From: Bacteroides stercorirosoris
GTDB taxonomy: Bacteria > Bacteroidota > Bacteroidia > Bacteroidales > Bacteroidaceae
Assembly (NCBI RefSeq): GCF_900142015.1
Contig: NZ_FQZN01000013.1
Span: 1-64,000, forward strand
DNA: 64,000 nucleotides
Direction: 5' to 3'
Of the stretch, positions 1-10,469 are shown piece after piece (the stretch's first letter is position 1; each line of letters starts with the position of its first letter). A model generated the notes under the pieces. It was not told the origin of the DNA. It saw nothing but the letters and a program-made list of their open reading frames with translations, and made no database searches. The translations under genes and the position numbers were made by a program.

Positions 1-59
1 ATTAAAACTTCGGGAAAGATGACTCGTAGTAACTTATGTAGGTTGCGATTGGAAGGCAT
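1..59 (-). CDS. Possible 5' end of a leftward gene, perhaps a transposase N-terminal region (partial)
   Basis: An ATG on the minus strand at 57-59 opens a frame that stays open to the window edge (19 codons, beginning MPSNRNLHKLLRVIFPE). The residues resemble, from memory, the start of the N-terminal ORF of ISAon1-like transposases in Bacteroides (a short leader, then an LLRVIFPE-type stretch). A -7-like box on the same strand lies about 25 bases upstream. Nineteen codons are too few to be sure; it could equally be an unrelated gene. Confidence 0.35.
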   Translation of the reverse strand, partial: MPSNRNLHKLLRVIFPEVL

Positions 60-84
60 TGGGCAGATAATTTTAATTTGAACG

Positions 85-92
85 CAAAGATA
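85..92 (-). promoter_or_regulatory. Bacteroides -7 box for the leftward gene
   Basis: TATCTTTG on the minus strand matches the TAnnTTTG -7 consensus of the Bacteroides primary sigma factor, 26 bases ahead of the ATG at 59. No clear TTTG -33 element was found at the usual distance. Confidence 0.4.
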
Positions 93-185
93 GTTTACTT
101 GCGCGTATTAACATAACATACCCACAGGGGTTTCGGACTGACCCAGTATAAGTCATTAAAATCTATTTCGTAGGATGAAAATATT

Positions 186-264
186 CGTCTCGTGACCCGA
201 ATTTTTGCACATCATGAGACGAAAAAAACGTCCCCTGAGATGAATTTGGTAATCTCAGGGGACG
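186..264 (-). terminator. Tandem terminator hairpins after dapA
   Basis: The stem nearest dapA pairs CGTCCCCTGAGAT (229-241) with ATCTCAGGGGACG (252-264), 13 perfect base pairs. On the minus strand it is followed by seven T (222-228), a textbook intrinsic terminator. A second hairpin follows (CGTCTCGTGA at 186-195 with TCATGAGACG at 212-221). The two hairpins lie 43 bases apart on both arms and share flanking bases, so the second looks like a diverged tandem copy. Confidence 0.85.
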
Positions 265-285
265 AATATAAAAGCTTATCTCTCT

Positions 286-1179
286 TTAGCACTTAATGTT
301 CAGTTCATCCAGAATCTTTCGCATGGCCTCGAAAGTTGTAATTCTGGTAGGCACGAGCGGGAGGCGGAGTTTGTTTTCAATCATTCCCATAACGTTAAGC
401 ATCGCCTTTACACCTGCCGGATTGCCATCTACAAAAAGCAGCTTGAATAATTCGGCAAATTTATGGTGAATGGTCAATGCATTTGCATAGTCTCCTCGTA
501 AAGCCAGACGTACCATGCGACTAAATTCGCGCGGAAAGGCGTTTCCTATGACTGATATGATACCAACTGCTCCCAAGGTAATCAAAGGGAAGGTGATGCC
601 ATCATCACCTGAAATAACGTCAAAATTGGCGGGTTTGTTTTTTATGATATCATCCATTTGGGTAATATCTCCGGAAGCCTCCTTGATAGCAATTACATTC
701 TTGAAATCACGGGCAATGCGTAACGTAGTTTCCGCTTTCATATTGACTCCGGTACGCCCCGGAACATTATAGAGTACTATAGGAAGCTCTGTAGCTTCAG
801 AAATGGCTTTATAATGCTGATAAATGCCCTCTTGGGATGGTTTATTATAATATGGAACAACGGATAGAATGGCATCTACACCGGTGAAATCGTCGTTTTT
901 AAGACTTTCTACGATGGCACGGGTATTATTTCCTCCAACTCCAAGTAGAATAGGTATCCGACCATTCACGCGTTCGATGACCATTTTCTTGATTTTCTTT
1001 TTTTCTTCTTCCGTCAGTGTCGGAGTTTCTGCCGTGGTACCCAACACACATAAAAAATCAGTATTGTTTTGAAGCTGATAGTCCACCAAACGTATCAATG
1101 CATCGTAATCAACGCTTTCATCCTCTTTAAAAGGAGTAATCAGCGCTACCCCCATTCCTTTCAATTTAGCCTGTATCAT
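286..1179 (-). CDS. dapA: 4-hydroxy-tetrahydrodipicolinate synthase
   Basis: Condenses pyruvate with aspartate semialdehyde in the diaminopimelate/lysine pathway (cytoplasm). The 297-residue TIM barrel is the usual family length. The Schiff-base lysine is K166 in IAIKEASGD, the general-acid tyrosine is Y137 in LYNVPGR, and the GTTAE motif at residues 48-52 is present. The gene stands alone. The start ATG at 1179 follows a -7 box at 1216-1223, and a strong hairpin terminator follows the stop. Nothing is missing or unusual. Confidence 0.96.
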   Translation of the reverse strand: MIQAKLKGMGVALITPFKEDESVDYDALIRLVDYQLQNNTDFLCVLGTTAETPTLTEEEKKKIKKMVIERVNGRIPILLGVGGNNTRAIVESLKNDDFTGVDAILSVVPYYNKPSQEGIYQHYKAISEATELPIVLYNVPGRTGVNMKAETTLRIARDFKNVIAIKEASGDITQMDDIIKNKPANFDVISGDDGITFPLITLGAVGIISVIGNAFPREFSRMVRLALRGDYANALTIHHKFAELFKLLFVDGNPAGVKAMLNVMGMIENKLRLPLVPTRITTFEAMRKILDELNIKC

Positions 1180-1215
1180 GAGTGAAATTTAAGTAATCTC
1201 TAATTAAATGACTCG

Positions 1216-1249
1216 CAAAAGTACGAATATTTTCGATTTCTACAGCAAA
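1216..1249 (-). promoter_or_regulatory. dapA promoter candidate
   Basis: On the minus strand TACTTTTG (1216-1223) matches the -7 box TAnnTTTG and TTTG (1246-1249) lies 22 bases upstream. This spacing is slightly longer than the 19 bases seen at the tRNA-Pro promoter in this window. The -7 box is 37 bases from the dapA start. Confidence 0.5.
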
Positions 1250-1283
1250 TATTATCTATAAAAAAGATTTCACTGGAAAAATG

Positions 1284-4041
<2,758 letters not shown>

Positions 4042-4060
4042 GACAGCTGTATAAAAACAG

Positions 4061-4092
4061 AAAAAGGACATTCTTTTCGAATGTCCTTTTTT
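4061..4092. terminator. Bidirectional terminator between trmD and pyrD
   Basis: AAAAAGGACATTC (4061-4073) pairs with GAATGTCCTTTTTT (4079-4092) around a TTTTC loop. There are A and T tracts on both sides, so it can serve the converging trmD and pyrD transcripts. Confidence 0.9.
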
Positions 4093-4130
4093 ATGTAAAA
4101 TGAATGCGAACGGTATTCTCTTGTTATTAG

Positions 4131-5042
4131 TTATACCTCAAGCGCGCCAATAATTTCTTTCACAGATTTATATCCGTGTCTATCGAGATAGTCATTGATG
4201 CCTTCCACTACTTTAATCGTAACTGTAGGATCAATGAAATTTGCCGTACCGATTTGGATGGCTGAAGCTCCGGCAAGCATAAATTCCACAGCATCTTTCC
4301 AGTTCATGATACCTCCTAAACCTATGACTGGAATTTTTACCGCCTTAGCGACTTGCCATACCATACGGAGAGCAATCGGTTTAACAGCTGCCCCCGACAT
4401 ACCACCTGTTATGGTAGATAGCACCGGACGCTTGCGCTCCGCATCAATAGCCATTCCTAGTAGTGTATTAATTAATGATACGCTATCTGCACCGCCATTT
4501 TCTGCTGCGCGAGCAATTTCCGTTATGTCCGTAACGTTAGGAGACAGCTTTACGATAAGTGTCTTTTTGTAAACAGCGCGCACGGCTTTCACTACTTCTT
4601 CGGCACCTTTTGCCGTGACACCAAAAGCCATTCCACCTTGCTTCACATTGGGGCAAGAAATATTCAATTCTATGGCAGGAATTTTGTCAAGTGCATTGAT
4701 GACTTCTGCTGTTTTCACATAATCTTCTATCGCAGACCCCGAAACATTTACAATCATATTGGTTTCAATGTCTTTGATGCGCGGATAGATATGTTCAACA
4801 AAGTAATCTATACCCTTATTTTGCAGTCCCACAGCGTTTAACATGCCTGCCGGCGTTTCTGCCATACGCGGATACGGATTACCTTCACGTTTGTGAAGAG
4901 TAGTTCCCTTTACAATTATACCACCTATTCGCGCAATATCAATGAAATCGGCAAACTCTTCACCATATCCAAATGTACCGGAGGCTGTCATTACCGGATT
5001 CTTCATTTGTAATTCGCCTATGTTTACACTTAAATCTGCCAT
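4131..5042 (-). CDS. pyrD: Dihydroorotate dehydrogenase B, catalytic subunit
   Basis: Oxidises dihydroorotate to orotate in pyrimidine synthesis. At 303 residues with FMN-barrel motifs, and partnered by a PyrK electron-transfer subunit, it is a class 1B enzyme. The LNISCPN motif contains the catalytic cysteine, and a glycine-rich phosphate-binding stretch ([10 protein letters not shown]) lies near the C-terminus. Its first codons overlap the end of pyrK by 13 bases, so the two are one translationally coupled unit. Confidence 0.95.
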   Translation of the reverse strand: MADLSVNIGELQMKNPVMTASGTFGYGEEFADFIDIARIGGIIVKGTTLHKREGNPYPRMAETPAGMLNAVGLQNKGIDYFVEHIYPRIKDIETNMIVNVSGSAIEDYVKTAEVINALDKIPAIELNISCPNVKQGGMAFGVTAKGAEEVVKAVRAVYKKTLIVKLSPNVTDITEIARAAENGGADSVSLINTLLGMAIDAERKRPVLSTITGGMSGAAVKPIALRMVWQVAKAVKIPVIGLGGIMNWKDAVEFMLAGASAIQIGTANFIDPTVTIKVVEGINDYLDRHGYKSVKEIIGALEV

Positions 5043-5806
5043 AATAGTTTGTTTATATTAAAAACCGGACCTTCTTTACATACACACAAATGTCCTTCCG
5101 TTGTGTTTTCCACACAACAAAGGCAGGCACCTATACCACATGCCATCGTATTTTCCAATGATACTTCGCAGGCTATCTCTTTACTTTTGGCATATTTGGC
5201 AACAGCCATCATCATAGGCTTGGGACCACAAGTGTAGATTTGTTCGAACTGCACCTTGTTTAATATGGAATGTTGCGTTACGTATCCTTTTTCTCCATGA
5301 CTGCCGTCCTCGGTAGTTGTATATACATCACCATAAGCTGCAAATTGCTCTAATTGCAGCAAATCCTTATCACTTCTTGCTCCCAGAAGGAATGTAGGTC
5401 TGCTACCATTCTTAGCCAATTGCTCGCCTAAGTAGAGCATAGGAGCTGTACCGACACCTCCGCCTACTAATAAGAGCTTATCGGAGGGCTTTTCGGGCAT
5501 TGTGAAGCTATTTCCCAAGGGAAGCATTACGTTGATCGTCTCTCCGGATTTTGCTTCGCCTAATCGCCTGGTTCCATCACCAATCAACTGGATAAGGAAC
5601 CAAACTTCATTGCGTTGTCTGTCCACATAATTAATGGAAATAGGGCGGCGCAGGAAAGTAGTTGGAGAACCATCCACGCGAATTTCCGCAAATTGCCCCG
5701 GAAGCATTTCCGGAAGCGGAGACGGAGCCGTCAGTTTCAACAGCACATAGTTGGTGTGCAGTCGGACGTTCTCAGTCACAGTTAAATCTAAAATATATTT
5801 TTTCAT
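5030..5806 (-). CDS. pyrK: Dihydroorotate dehydrogenase B, electron-transfer subunit
   Basis: Passes electrons from the PyrD FMN through a 2Fe-2S cluster and FAD to NAD+. The 258 residues show a ferredoxin-reductase-like FAD domain ([10 protein letters not shown]), an NAD-binding segment ([12 protein letters not shown]) and a C-terminal cysteine cluster ([14 protein letters not shown] ... HLCVCKEG) for the 2Fe-2S centre. First gene of the pyrK-pyrD pair. Confidence 0.95.
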   Translation of the reverse strand: MKKYILDLTVTENVRLHTNYVLLKLTAPSPLPEMLPGQFAEIRVDGSPTTFLRRPISINYVDRQRNEVWFLIQLIGDGTRRLGEAKSGETINVMLPLGNSFTMPEKPSDKLLLVGGGVGTAPMLYLGEQLAKNGSRPTFLLGARSDKDLLQLEQFAAYGDVYTTTEDGSHGEKGYVTQHSILNKVQFEQIYTCGPKPMMMAVAKYAKSKEIACEVSLENTMACGIGACLCCVENTTEGHLCVCKEGPVFNINKLLWQI

Positions 5807-5881
5807 ATCCTATATAAGAGGTGAATTTTGTCTTCAGCGTACAAAGATACGGGAAATTGTGCAGAATGTCGTTTTTACCTC

Positions 5882-6343
5882 TTATTTTTCGGGTTTGAAT
5901 GTTTCGTATGTATTATCGTCGAAGAAAATTCTTATTTCGGTAATTTTTCTAAGAGGTCTTTCTTTGTATATAATCTCCTGTTTTACAATCTCTTTAGGTG
6001 CGTTGAACGGTGTTTCTGATGCGATTTCCTTGCGATTTTCTGCATGACCCGTAACTTCGGACGGATTTTCTGCATTCTCAGCGAATAATGGATAGTCAAA
6101 TCCGCTTTCGATAGAAGAGTCGGACGTATTACTCATTTCGCCTTCTCCGGTTAGTAACCATTCAAGGTTGATGTCATTATACCTTTGATGCAAACGAAGA
6201 ATAACTTCCGTACTTGGATACTTATTGCGGGGGCCTAAGATATGTGAGATAGTAGCTTGAGCTACTCCAATACTTTCGGCGAATGCACCTGCGGTTAATC
6301 TTTCCCGCTCCATGATCATTTTGAACCTATCTTTTATGCTCAT
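5882..6343 (-). CDS. XRE-type helix-turn-helix regulator
   Basis: A 153-residue DNA-binding protein of unknown target. Residues about 5-65 form a lambda-repressor-like HTH (LTAGAFAESIGVAQATISHI); the stretch after it (INLEWLLTGEGEM) is typical of short Bacteroides XRE proteins. The C-terminal half has no recognisable domain. It is the only gene facing the AT-rich 6344-7468 gap, and four exact ACAATTGT palindromes start 26 bases upstream of its ATG. Autoregulation through them is my inference. Confidence 0.8.
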   Translation of the reverse strand: MSIKDRFKMIMERERLTAGAFAESIGVAQATISHILGPRNKYPSTEVILRLHQRYNDINLEWLLTGEGEMSNTSDSSIESGFDYPLFAENAENPSEVTGHAENRKEIASETPFNAPKEIVKQEIIYKERPLRKITEIRIFFDDNTYETFKPEK

Positions 6344-6368
6344 ACTGTTACGATATAGGTGTAAGTTT

Positions 6369-6780
6369 ACAATTGTATTTACCTTCTTTGGATTTACAAA
6401 AGTAAAAAAAGGAAGTTACAAAAGCAAATTAATATTGTGAATTATGCGATATTACAATGTTGATTGTAGTATTTCATTTGTTATTGATACAATTGTGAAT
6501 CCCCTATTTCTCCCACATTATAAACTCTTATTTACACTTTAACAAAACATTATATATCTTTGGTTATTAGTGCTATATGTTTATGATTATACCTCATTTT
6601 TCATCTATTTACAATTGTTTTTATATCTAACTCTTAATATTTTAATTATTAGATGATATAATCATTGTAATAATATTGGTAATCAGTGTTTTATGTGGAT
6701 TATTATATCTCGTTAACTCCTACCCTATTAATCTTGTTATTTAGTTATTACTTTATTAAAATCACATCTATTACAATTGT
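6369..6780. promoter_or_regulatory. Cluster of four ACAATTGT palindromes
   Basis: Exact copies at 6369-6376, 6489-6496, 6611-6618 and 6773-6780, mostly extended as WTACAATTGT with A/T-rich flanks. Further half-site-like TTACAAT, TTGTAAT and TTGTGAAT strings lie between them and on to about 6855. The first copy sits where the promoter of the XRE regulator should be. The likely role is operators for that regulator; the only evidence is motif density and position. Confidence 0.55.
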
Positions 6781-7375
6781 GTATTGCAAATGTGTATTAC
6801 GAATGTTATCAATAAAATTGCGATTAGTATTGTTGTAATATAAGTGATATTACAATCTTAATATTTCATAGTTAAGAAAGCAACTATTCTTAGTTATATT
6901 ATGATTCTATACTGATGGGAATCTGATTATTATTGGAAAGAATTTGTTACACTGAAATTAAAAAAGTTCAATTACCCCTTTCTATAACTTTCATAATTGG
7001 AAATCCTTGCTTTCTTTCCGTATAAATGCCTATGGATTTGGAAATTTTGAATTCTCAGAAGGCTATTTTCTATCTATTTTATTGTTTTACAGTTAATTAT
7101 CCATTATCTTTTAGTTTGAGTTTTACTCTGTTATAGAAAAATAATCCCATTCTTATCGAAGAATATCATAATGATAGTGAAAATGGTATTTTCTTCTCTA
7201 TAATTACAGGATATGTTAATAATCAAAATTTTCCAAAATGCTTCATGGAAGGCTATATTCTACTTGGTCTTTTGATTACCTTCTATAATCTTATTCTCTT
7301 CCTTTTAAGAATAAGTCTGTCATTTTCCTATAAAATTTACTTGGATTAAAATGAAGATTGATAATGTATTCTTTG

Positions 7376-7438
7376 AAAACAGATGGTCTGTTGGTAGTTG
7401 ATAGATGGTCTGTTTAGCCCAAATAGACCATCTGTTTT
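7376..7438 (-). terminator. Hairpin region downstream of holA
   Basis: AAAACAGATGGTCT (7376-7389) and its exact complement AGACCATCTGTTTT (7425-7438) form a 14-bp stem. A third copy of the word (AGATGGTCTGTTT, 7403-7415) lies inside the loop and can pair with the same right arm instead. It begins 30 bases after the holA stop on the minus strand. The T tract is short (TTTTC), so termination is likely but not certain. Confidence 0.55.
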
Positions 7439-7468
7439 AGAGAAGTTGTACTGGTTTTGTTGTAGAAA

Positions 7469-8488
7469 TTAATGCAGGATTTTGAATACTAACTCACGGA
7501 GAATATCCCCATCGCTCAAAGAAGGATTACCTACTCCTTTGGATTTTGCATCAGCATATCGTATCTCGCCAATAATCTGCATCGTCTTTACTCCATTGTA
7601 TCGACGCATGGCGGCGAGATAATCTTTCGCCTGCCAAGGTGTTCTTAATCCCAGCATATTGGCTATGCCTTGCTCTGACTTTTCCGGGGCATAATACGCC
7701 AACATCAAGTTTGAGAAGAATCCGAAAAGTAAAGATAAAGTCATCTGAATTGGATTCGTTTTCGGATTTTCCTCAAAATATTTTATTATTTTGTTAGCCT
7801 TCAGGACATCTTTTTCGACGATAGCACTGCGTAGTTCAAAGTTATTATAGTCCTTGCTGATACCGATATTCTTCTCTATTTGCTCGGGAGTGATGCGTGT
7901 ATGACCTTTTGGAAGTGTGATAATCAGTTTTTCCAGCTCTCCGGTGAGGCGGCTGAGGTCGGCTCCGACAAAGTCTGCCAGCATGGCAGTGGCTTTAGGT
8001 TCCATGTCGACGCCTTTGCGCTTCATGTAAGAGGTGATGAATGCCGGCAGTTGGGCATCCTTCACCTTTTTAGATTCAAACAGGACACCGGTCTTTTCGA
8101 TTTCGGCAGCGAGCTTCTTTCTCCGATCCAGTACGCCATGTTTGTGGCATATTACCAATATGGTGGAGAGCAAAGGCTTTTGGAGGTAGTAAGAGAGCTC
8201 TTCCATATTGCGGATATTCTGCGCTTCCTTCACTACTACCACTTGGTGTTCGGACATCATCGGATAACGCTTGGCGGCGTTGATGACGGTGGCTATATCC
8301 ACGTCTGCACCGTAAACAACGGTCAGGTTGAATTCTTTTTCCGTTTCGGTCAGGATGTTGTCTGTAATATAGTCGGCAATGAGATCGATGTAATAAGGTT
8401 CCTCGCCCATGAGATAATACACAGGGCGGTATTGCTTTGCTCTCAGTTCCTTTAAAATGTCGTCACACGTGATTTCCTGCTTTGCCAT
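7469..8488 (-). CDS. holA: DNA polymerase III delta subunit
   Basis: The clamp-loader subunit that opens the sliding clamp. At 339 residues, with the family's N-terminal pattern (YRPVYYLMGEEPYYIDLIADYI) and a C-terminal collar-like helical region, it matches HolA. It lies 8 bases downstream of the AMP nucleosidase gene and is probably co-transcribed. The sequence looks intact. Confidence 0.9.
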   Translation of the reverse strand: MAKQEITCDDILKELRAKQYRPVYYLMGEEPYYIDLIADYITDNILTETEKEFNLTVVYGADVDIATVINAAKRYPMMSEHQVVVVKEAQNIRNMEELSYYLQKPLLSTILVICHKHGVLDRRKKLAAEIEKTGVLFESKKVKDAQLPAFITSYMKRKGVDMEPKATAMLADFVGADLSRLTGELEKLIITLPKGHTRITPEQIEKNIGISKDYNNFELRSAIVEKDVLKANKIIKYFEENPKTNPIQMTLSLLFGFFSNLMLAYYAPEKSEQGIANMLGLRTPWQAKDYLAAMRRYNGVKTMQIIGEIRYADAKSKGVGNPSLSDGDILRELVFKILH

Positions 8489-8496
8489 ATCTTATT

Positions 8497-9273
8497 TTAC
8501 CAGTCGAATTTCAGATGTTTTACGGTTTTCTTCTCATCAATAATCATACGCAGGGAAGCAATGCCTATTTCAACATGTTCCGTCACGTAGTTTTGAGTAA
8601 CCATATTGTCGCTTTTATCGGTTTTCACTCCTTCGGGTATCATAGGTTGGTCGGAAACCAAGAGAATGGCACCGGTCGGGATGTGGTTGGCAAAACCGCA
8701 ACTGAACAAGGTTGCAGTTTCCATATCGACGGCCATAGCGCGGGTTTTCTTCAGATATTCCTTAAACTCTTCGTCATGTTCCCAAATGCGACGGTTGGTG
8801 GTGTACACAGTACCTGTCCAGTAGTCGCGGGCATGGTCGCGGATGGACGAAGAAACAGCACGCTGCAACATAAATGCCGGTAGTGCCGGTACTTCGGGCG
8901 GGAAGTAGTCGTTAGAGGTTCCCTCACCGCGGATGGCGGCAATAGGAAGGATAAGATCCCCTATCCGGTTTTTTTTGTCGATGCCACCGCACTTGCCCAA
9001 AAACAGGCAGGCTTTAGGCTGAATGGCACTTAGCAAATCCATGATAATGGCAGCGTTAGGGCTTCCCATCCCAAAGTTGATGATGGTCATACCCTCTGCC
9101 GAAGCAGACGTCATATTAGCGTCCTTGCCAAGAACGGGCACATTGAATTTCTCTGCGAAAATATCTACATACTTGTTGAAGTTAGTCAGCAGAATATACT
9201 CTCCAAAGTCCTCAAGTCTACGTTTTGTGTAGCGGGGCAACCAGTTAGCTACGATTTCTTGCTTTGTTTTCAT
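8497..9273 (-). CDS. amn: AMP nucleosidase, short Bacteroidetes type
   Basis: Expected to hydrolyse AMP to adenine and ribose-5-phosphate, or to act on a related nucleoside phosphate. The 258 residues carry the nucleoside-phosphorylase-type fold (LFLGKCGGIDKKNRIGDLIL; AVDMETATLFSCGF with the substrate-binding ME pair). It is much shorter than the E. coli Amn because it lacks the extra N-terminal domain, as is usual for this group. It leads the amn-holA pair, with a -7 box upstream. Confidence 0.85.
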   Translation of the reverse strand: MKTKQEIVANWLPRYTKRRLEDFGEYILLTNFNKYVDIFAEKFNVPVLGKDANMTSASAEGMTIINFGMGSPNAAIIMDLLSAIQPKACLFLGKCGGIDKKNRIGDLILPIAAIRGEGTSNDYFPPEVPALPAFMLQRAVSSSIRDHARDYWTGTVYTTNRRIWEHDEEFKEYLKKTRAMAVDMETATLFSCGFANHIPTGAILLVSDQPMIPEGVKTDKSDNMVTQNYVTEHVEIGIASLRMIIDEKKTVKHLKFDW

Positions 9274-9326
9274 AAGATTTCATTAAATTTGTTCCCAAAT
9301 ACTTTAGGGAGCGATTATTTAACTCA

Positions 9327-9334
9327 CAAAAGTA
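9327..9334 (-). promoter_or_regulatory. -7 box of the amn-holA unit
   Basis: TACTTTTG on the minus strand, 53 bases before the amn ATG, matches TAnnTTTG. Confidence 0.45.
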
Positions 9335-9368
9335 CAATAAAAAAGTAGAATCATGAAATTAAAACAGG

Positions 9369-10469
9369 ATGAAACAACATTTATTACTATTGCTATTTTG
9401 TTTGTTAAGTAGTGTTGCGTGGACACAGGAACAAGCACAGCCGCAGAATAATGATAGTCTCCGTTGGGAAGTTGCTGCCAAGGAATTGCAAGCGGGACAT
9501 TATGAGAAAGCGTGCAGTCTTTATATGGATGTAAACAGCCATACGATAGCTACTTATCAGGACATCAATTCCCGCAAAGTCGAAGATTTGCGAAATAAAT
9601 ACTCCATAGACGAAGTACAGTTGCAGAGAAATCTTCAGCAGAGCCGTTTGCTGCGTCTGATGTGGATTGCCGGAATCGTTCTTGTAACCGTATTTATAGG
9701 CTGCGTTTTCCATATAAGGAAACAGAACAGGCTTTTGGCGCGTTCGCGTGAAGAAATGAACCGTGCGAAGGCTTTGGCTGAAGAGTCCATTCGGAACAAA
9801 AGCCTGTTCCTGTCCAATATGAGCCATGAAATTAAAACACCGTTGAATGCTCTTTCCGGGTTTGCGGAAGTGCTGACGATGCCCGGTATTGATGAAGGGA
9901 CGCGTGAGCAGTGCAATGATATTATCCAGTTAAATTCGGAATTACTGTTGAAGTTGATTAATGATGTGATAGATATTTCATGCCTGGATGTGGCGAATAT
10001 GAAGTTTTGCATTAAAAGTTGTGATGTCGTGGCTCTTGGCCGGAATGTAGTGAAGACCTTGAGCACCATCAAACAGACCGATGCTGAAATGGTGTTTGAG
10101 ACTGGACTGACTTCATTGGAGCTGGCGACCGATGCGGAACGTCTGCAACAGTTATTGATTAATCTGCTGGTGAATGCCACCAAATTCACGAAGGAAGGCA
10201 GTATCACATTGAAACTGGAACAGACAGAAGATGGTAAGGCGCAGTTTTCGGTGACTGATACCGGTTGCGGCATTCCTTTGGAAAAACAGGCACATATCTT
10301 CGGACGTTTTGAAAAGCTGGATGAAAAAGCACAGGGAACAGGGCTTGGCTTGTCTATCTGCCAGTTGATAATCAAACGTTTGAATGGAGATATTTGGGTA
10401 GATTCAAGCTATACCAAAGGTTCCCGGTTTGTATTTGTACACCCCATAACACAGGAGGCGCGGTCATGA
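9369..10469 (+). CDS. Membrane sensor histidine kinase with a shortened sensor region
   Basis: A 366-residue kinase: signal-peptide-like start (1-19), about 75 exported residues, one membrane span (about 95-116), then HisKA with H153 in MSHEIKTPLN, N-box N265/N269, G1 box DTGCGI (297-302) and G2 box GTGLGLSI. All catalytic motifs are intact. The exported part holds only one TPR-like fragment (HYEKACSLY), where related kinases usually have a long TPR array, so an internal deletion is possible. No response regulator is adjacent. Its stop overlaps the next start (ATGA). Confidence 0.9.
   Translation: MKQHLLLLLFCLLSSVAWTQEQAQPQNNDSLRWEVAAKELQAGHYEKACSLYMDVNSHTIATYQDINSRKVEDLRNKYSIDEVQLQRNLQQSRLLRLMWIAGIVLVTVFIGCVFHIRKQNRLLARSREEMNRAKALAEESIRNKSLFLSNMSHEIKTPLNALSGFAEVLTMPGIDEGTREQCNDIIQLNSELLLKLINDVIDISCLDVANMKFCIKSCDVVALGRNVVKTLSTIKQTDAEMVFETGLTSLELATDAERLQQLLINLLVNATKFTKEGSITLKLEQTEDGKAQFSVTDTGCGIPLEKQAHIFGRFEKLDEKAQGTGLGLSICQLIIKRLNGDIWVDSSYTKGSRFVFVHPITQEARS

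Larger units (their letters stand above)
6344..7468. other. 1.1 kb AT-rich intergenic region without a gene
   Basis: Very A+T rich compared with its surroundings, with stops in all frames and no open frame of meaningful length on either strand. It holds the ACAATTGT cluster in its left part and a hairpin after holA at its right end. The middle (about 6900-7370) shows nothing I can identify. It could be a degraded gene or mobile element, or a regulatory region; a small RNA cannot be excluded. Confidence 0.6.

Noticed and set aside
9635..10375. 246-codon frame opposite the histidine kinase
   Set aside because: Antisense to a gene with all kinase motifs; the composition is that of a shadow frame.
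10394..10465. 24-codon N-terminal extension of the pseudokinase
   Set aside because: It overlaps the preceding kinase, and the ATG at 10466 gives a clean signal/anchor and the common ATGA overlap.
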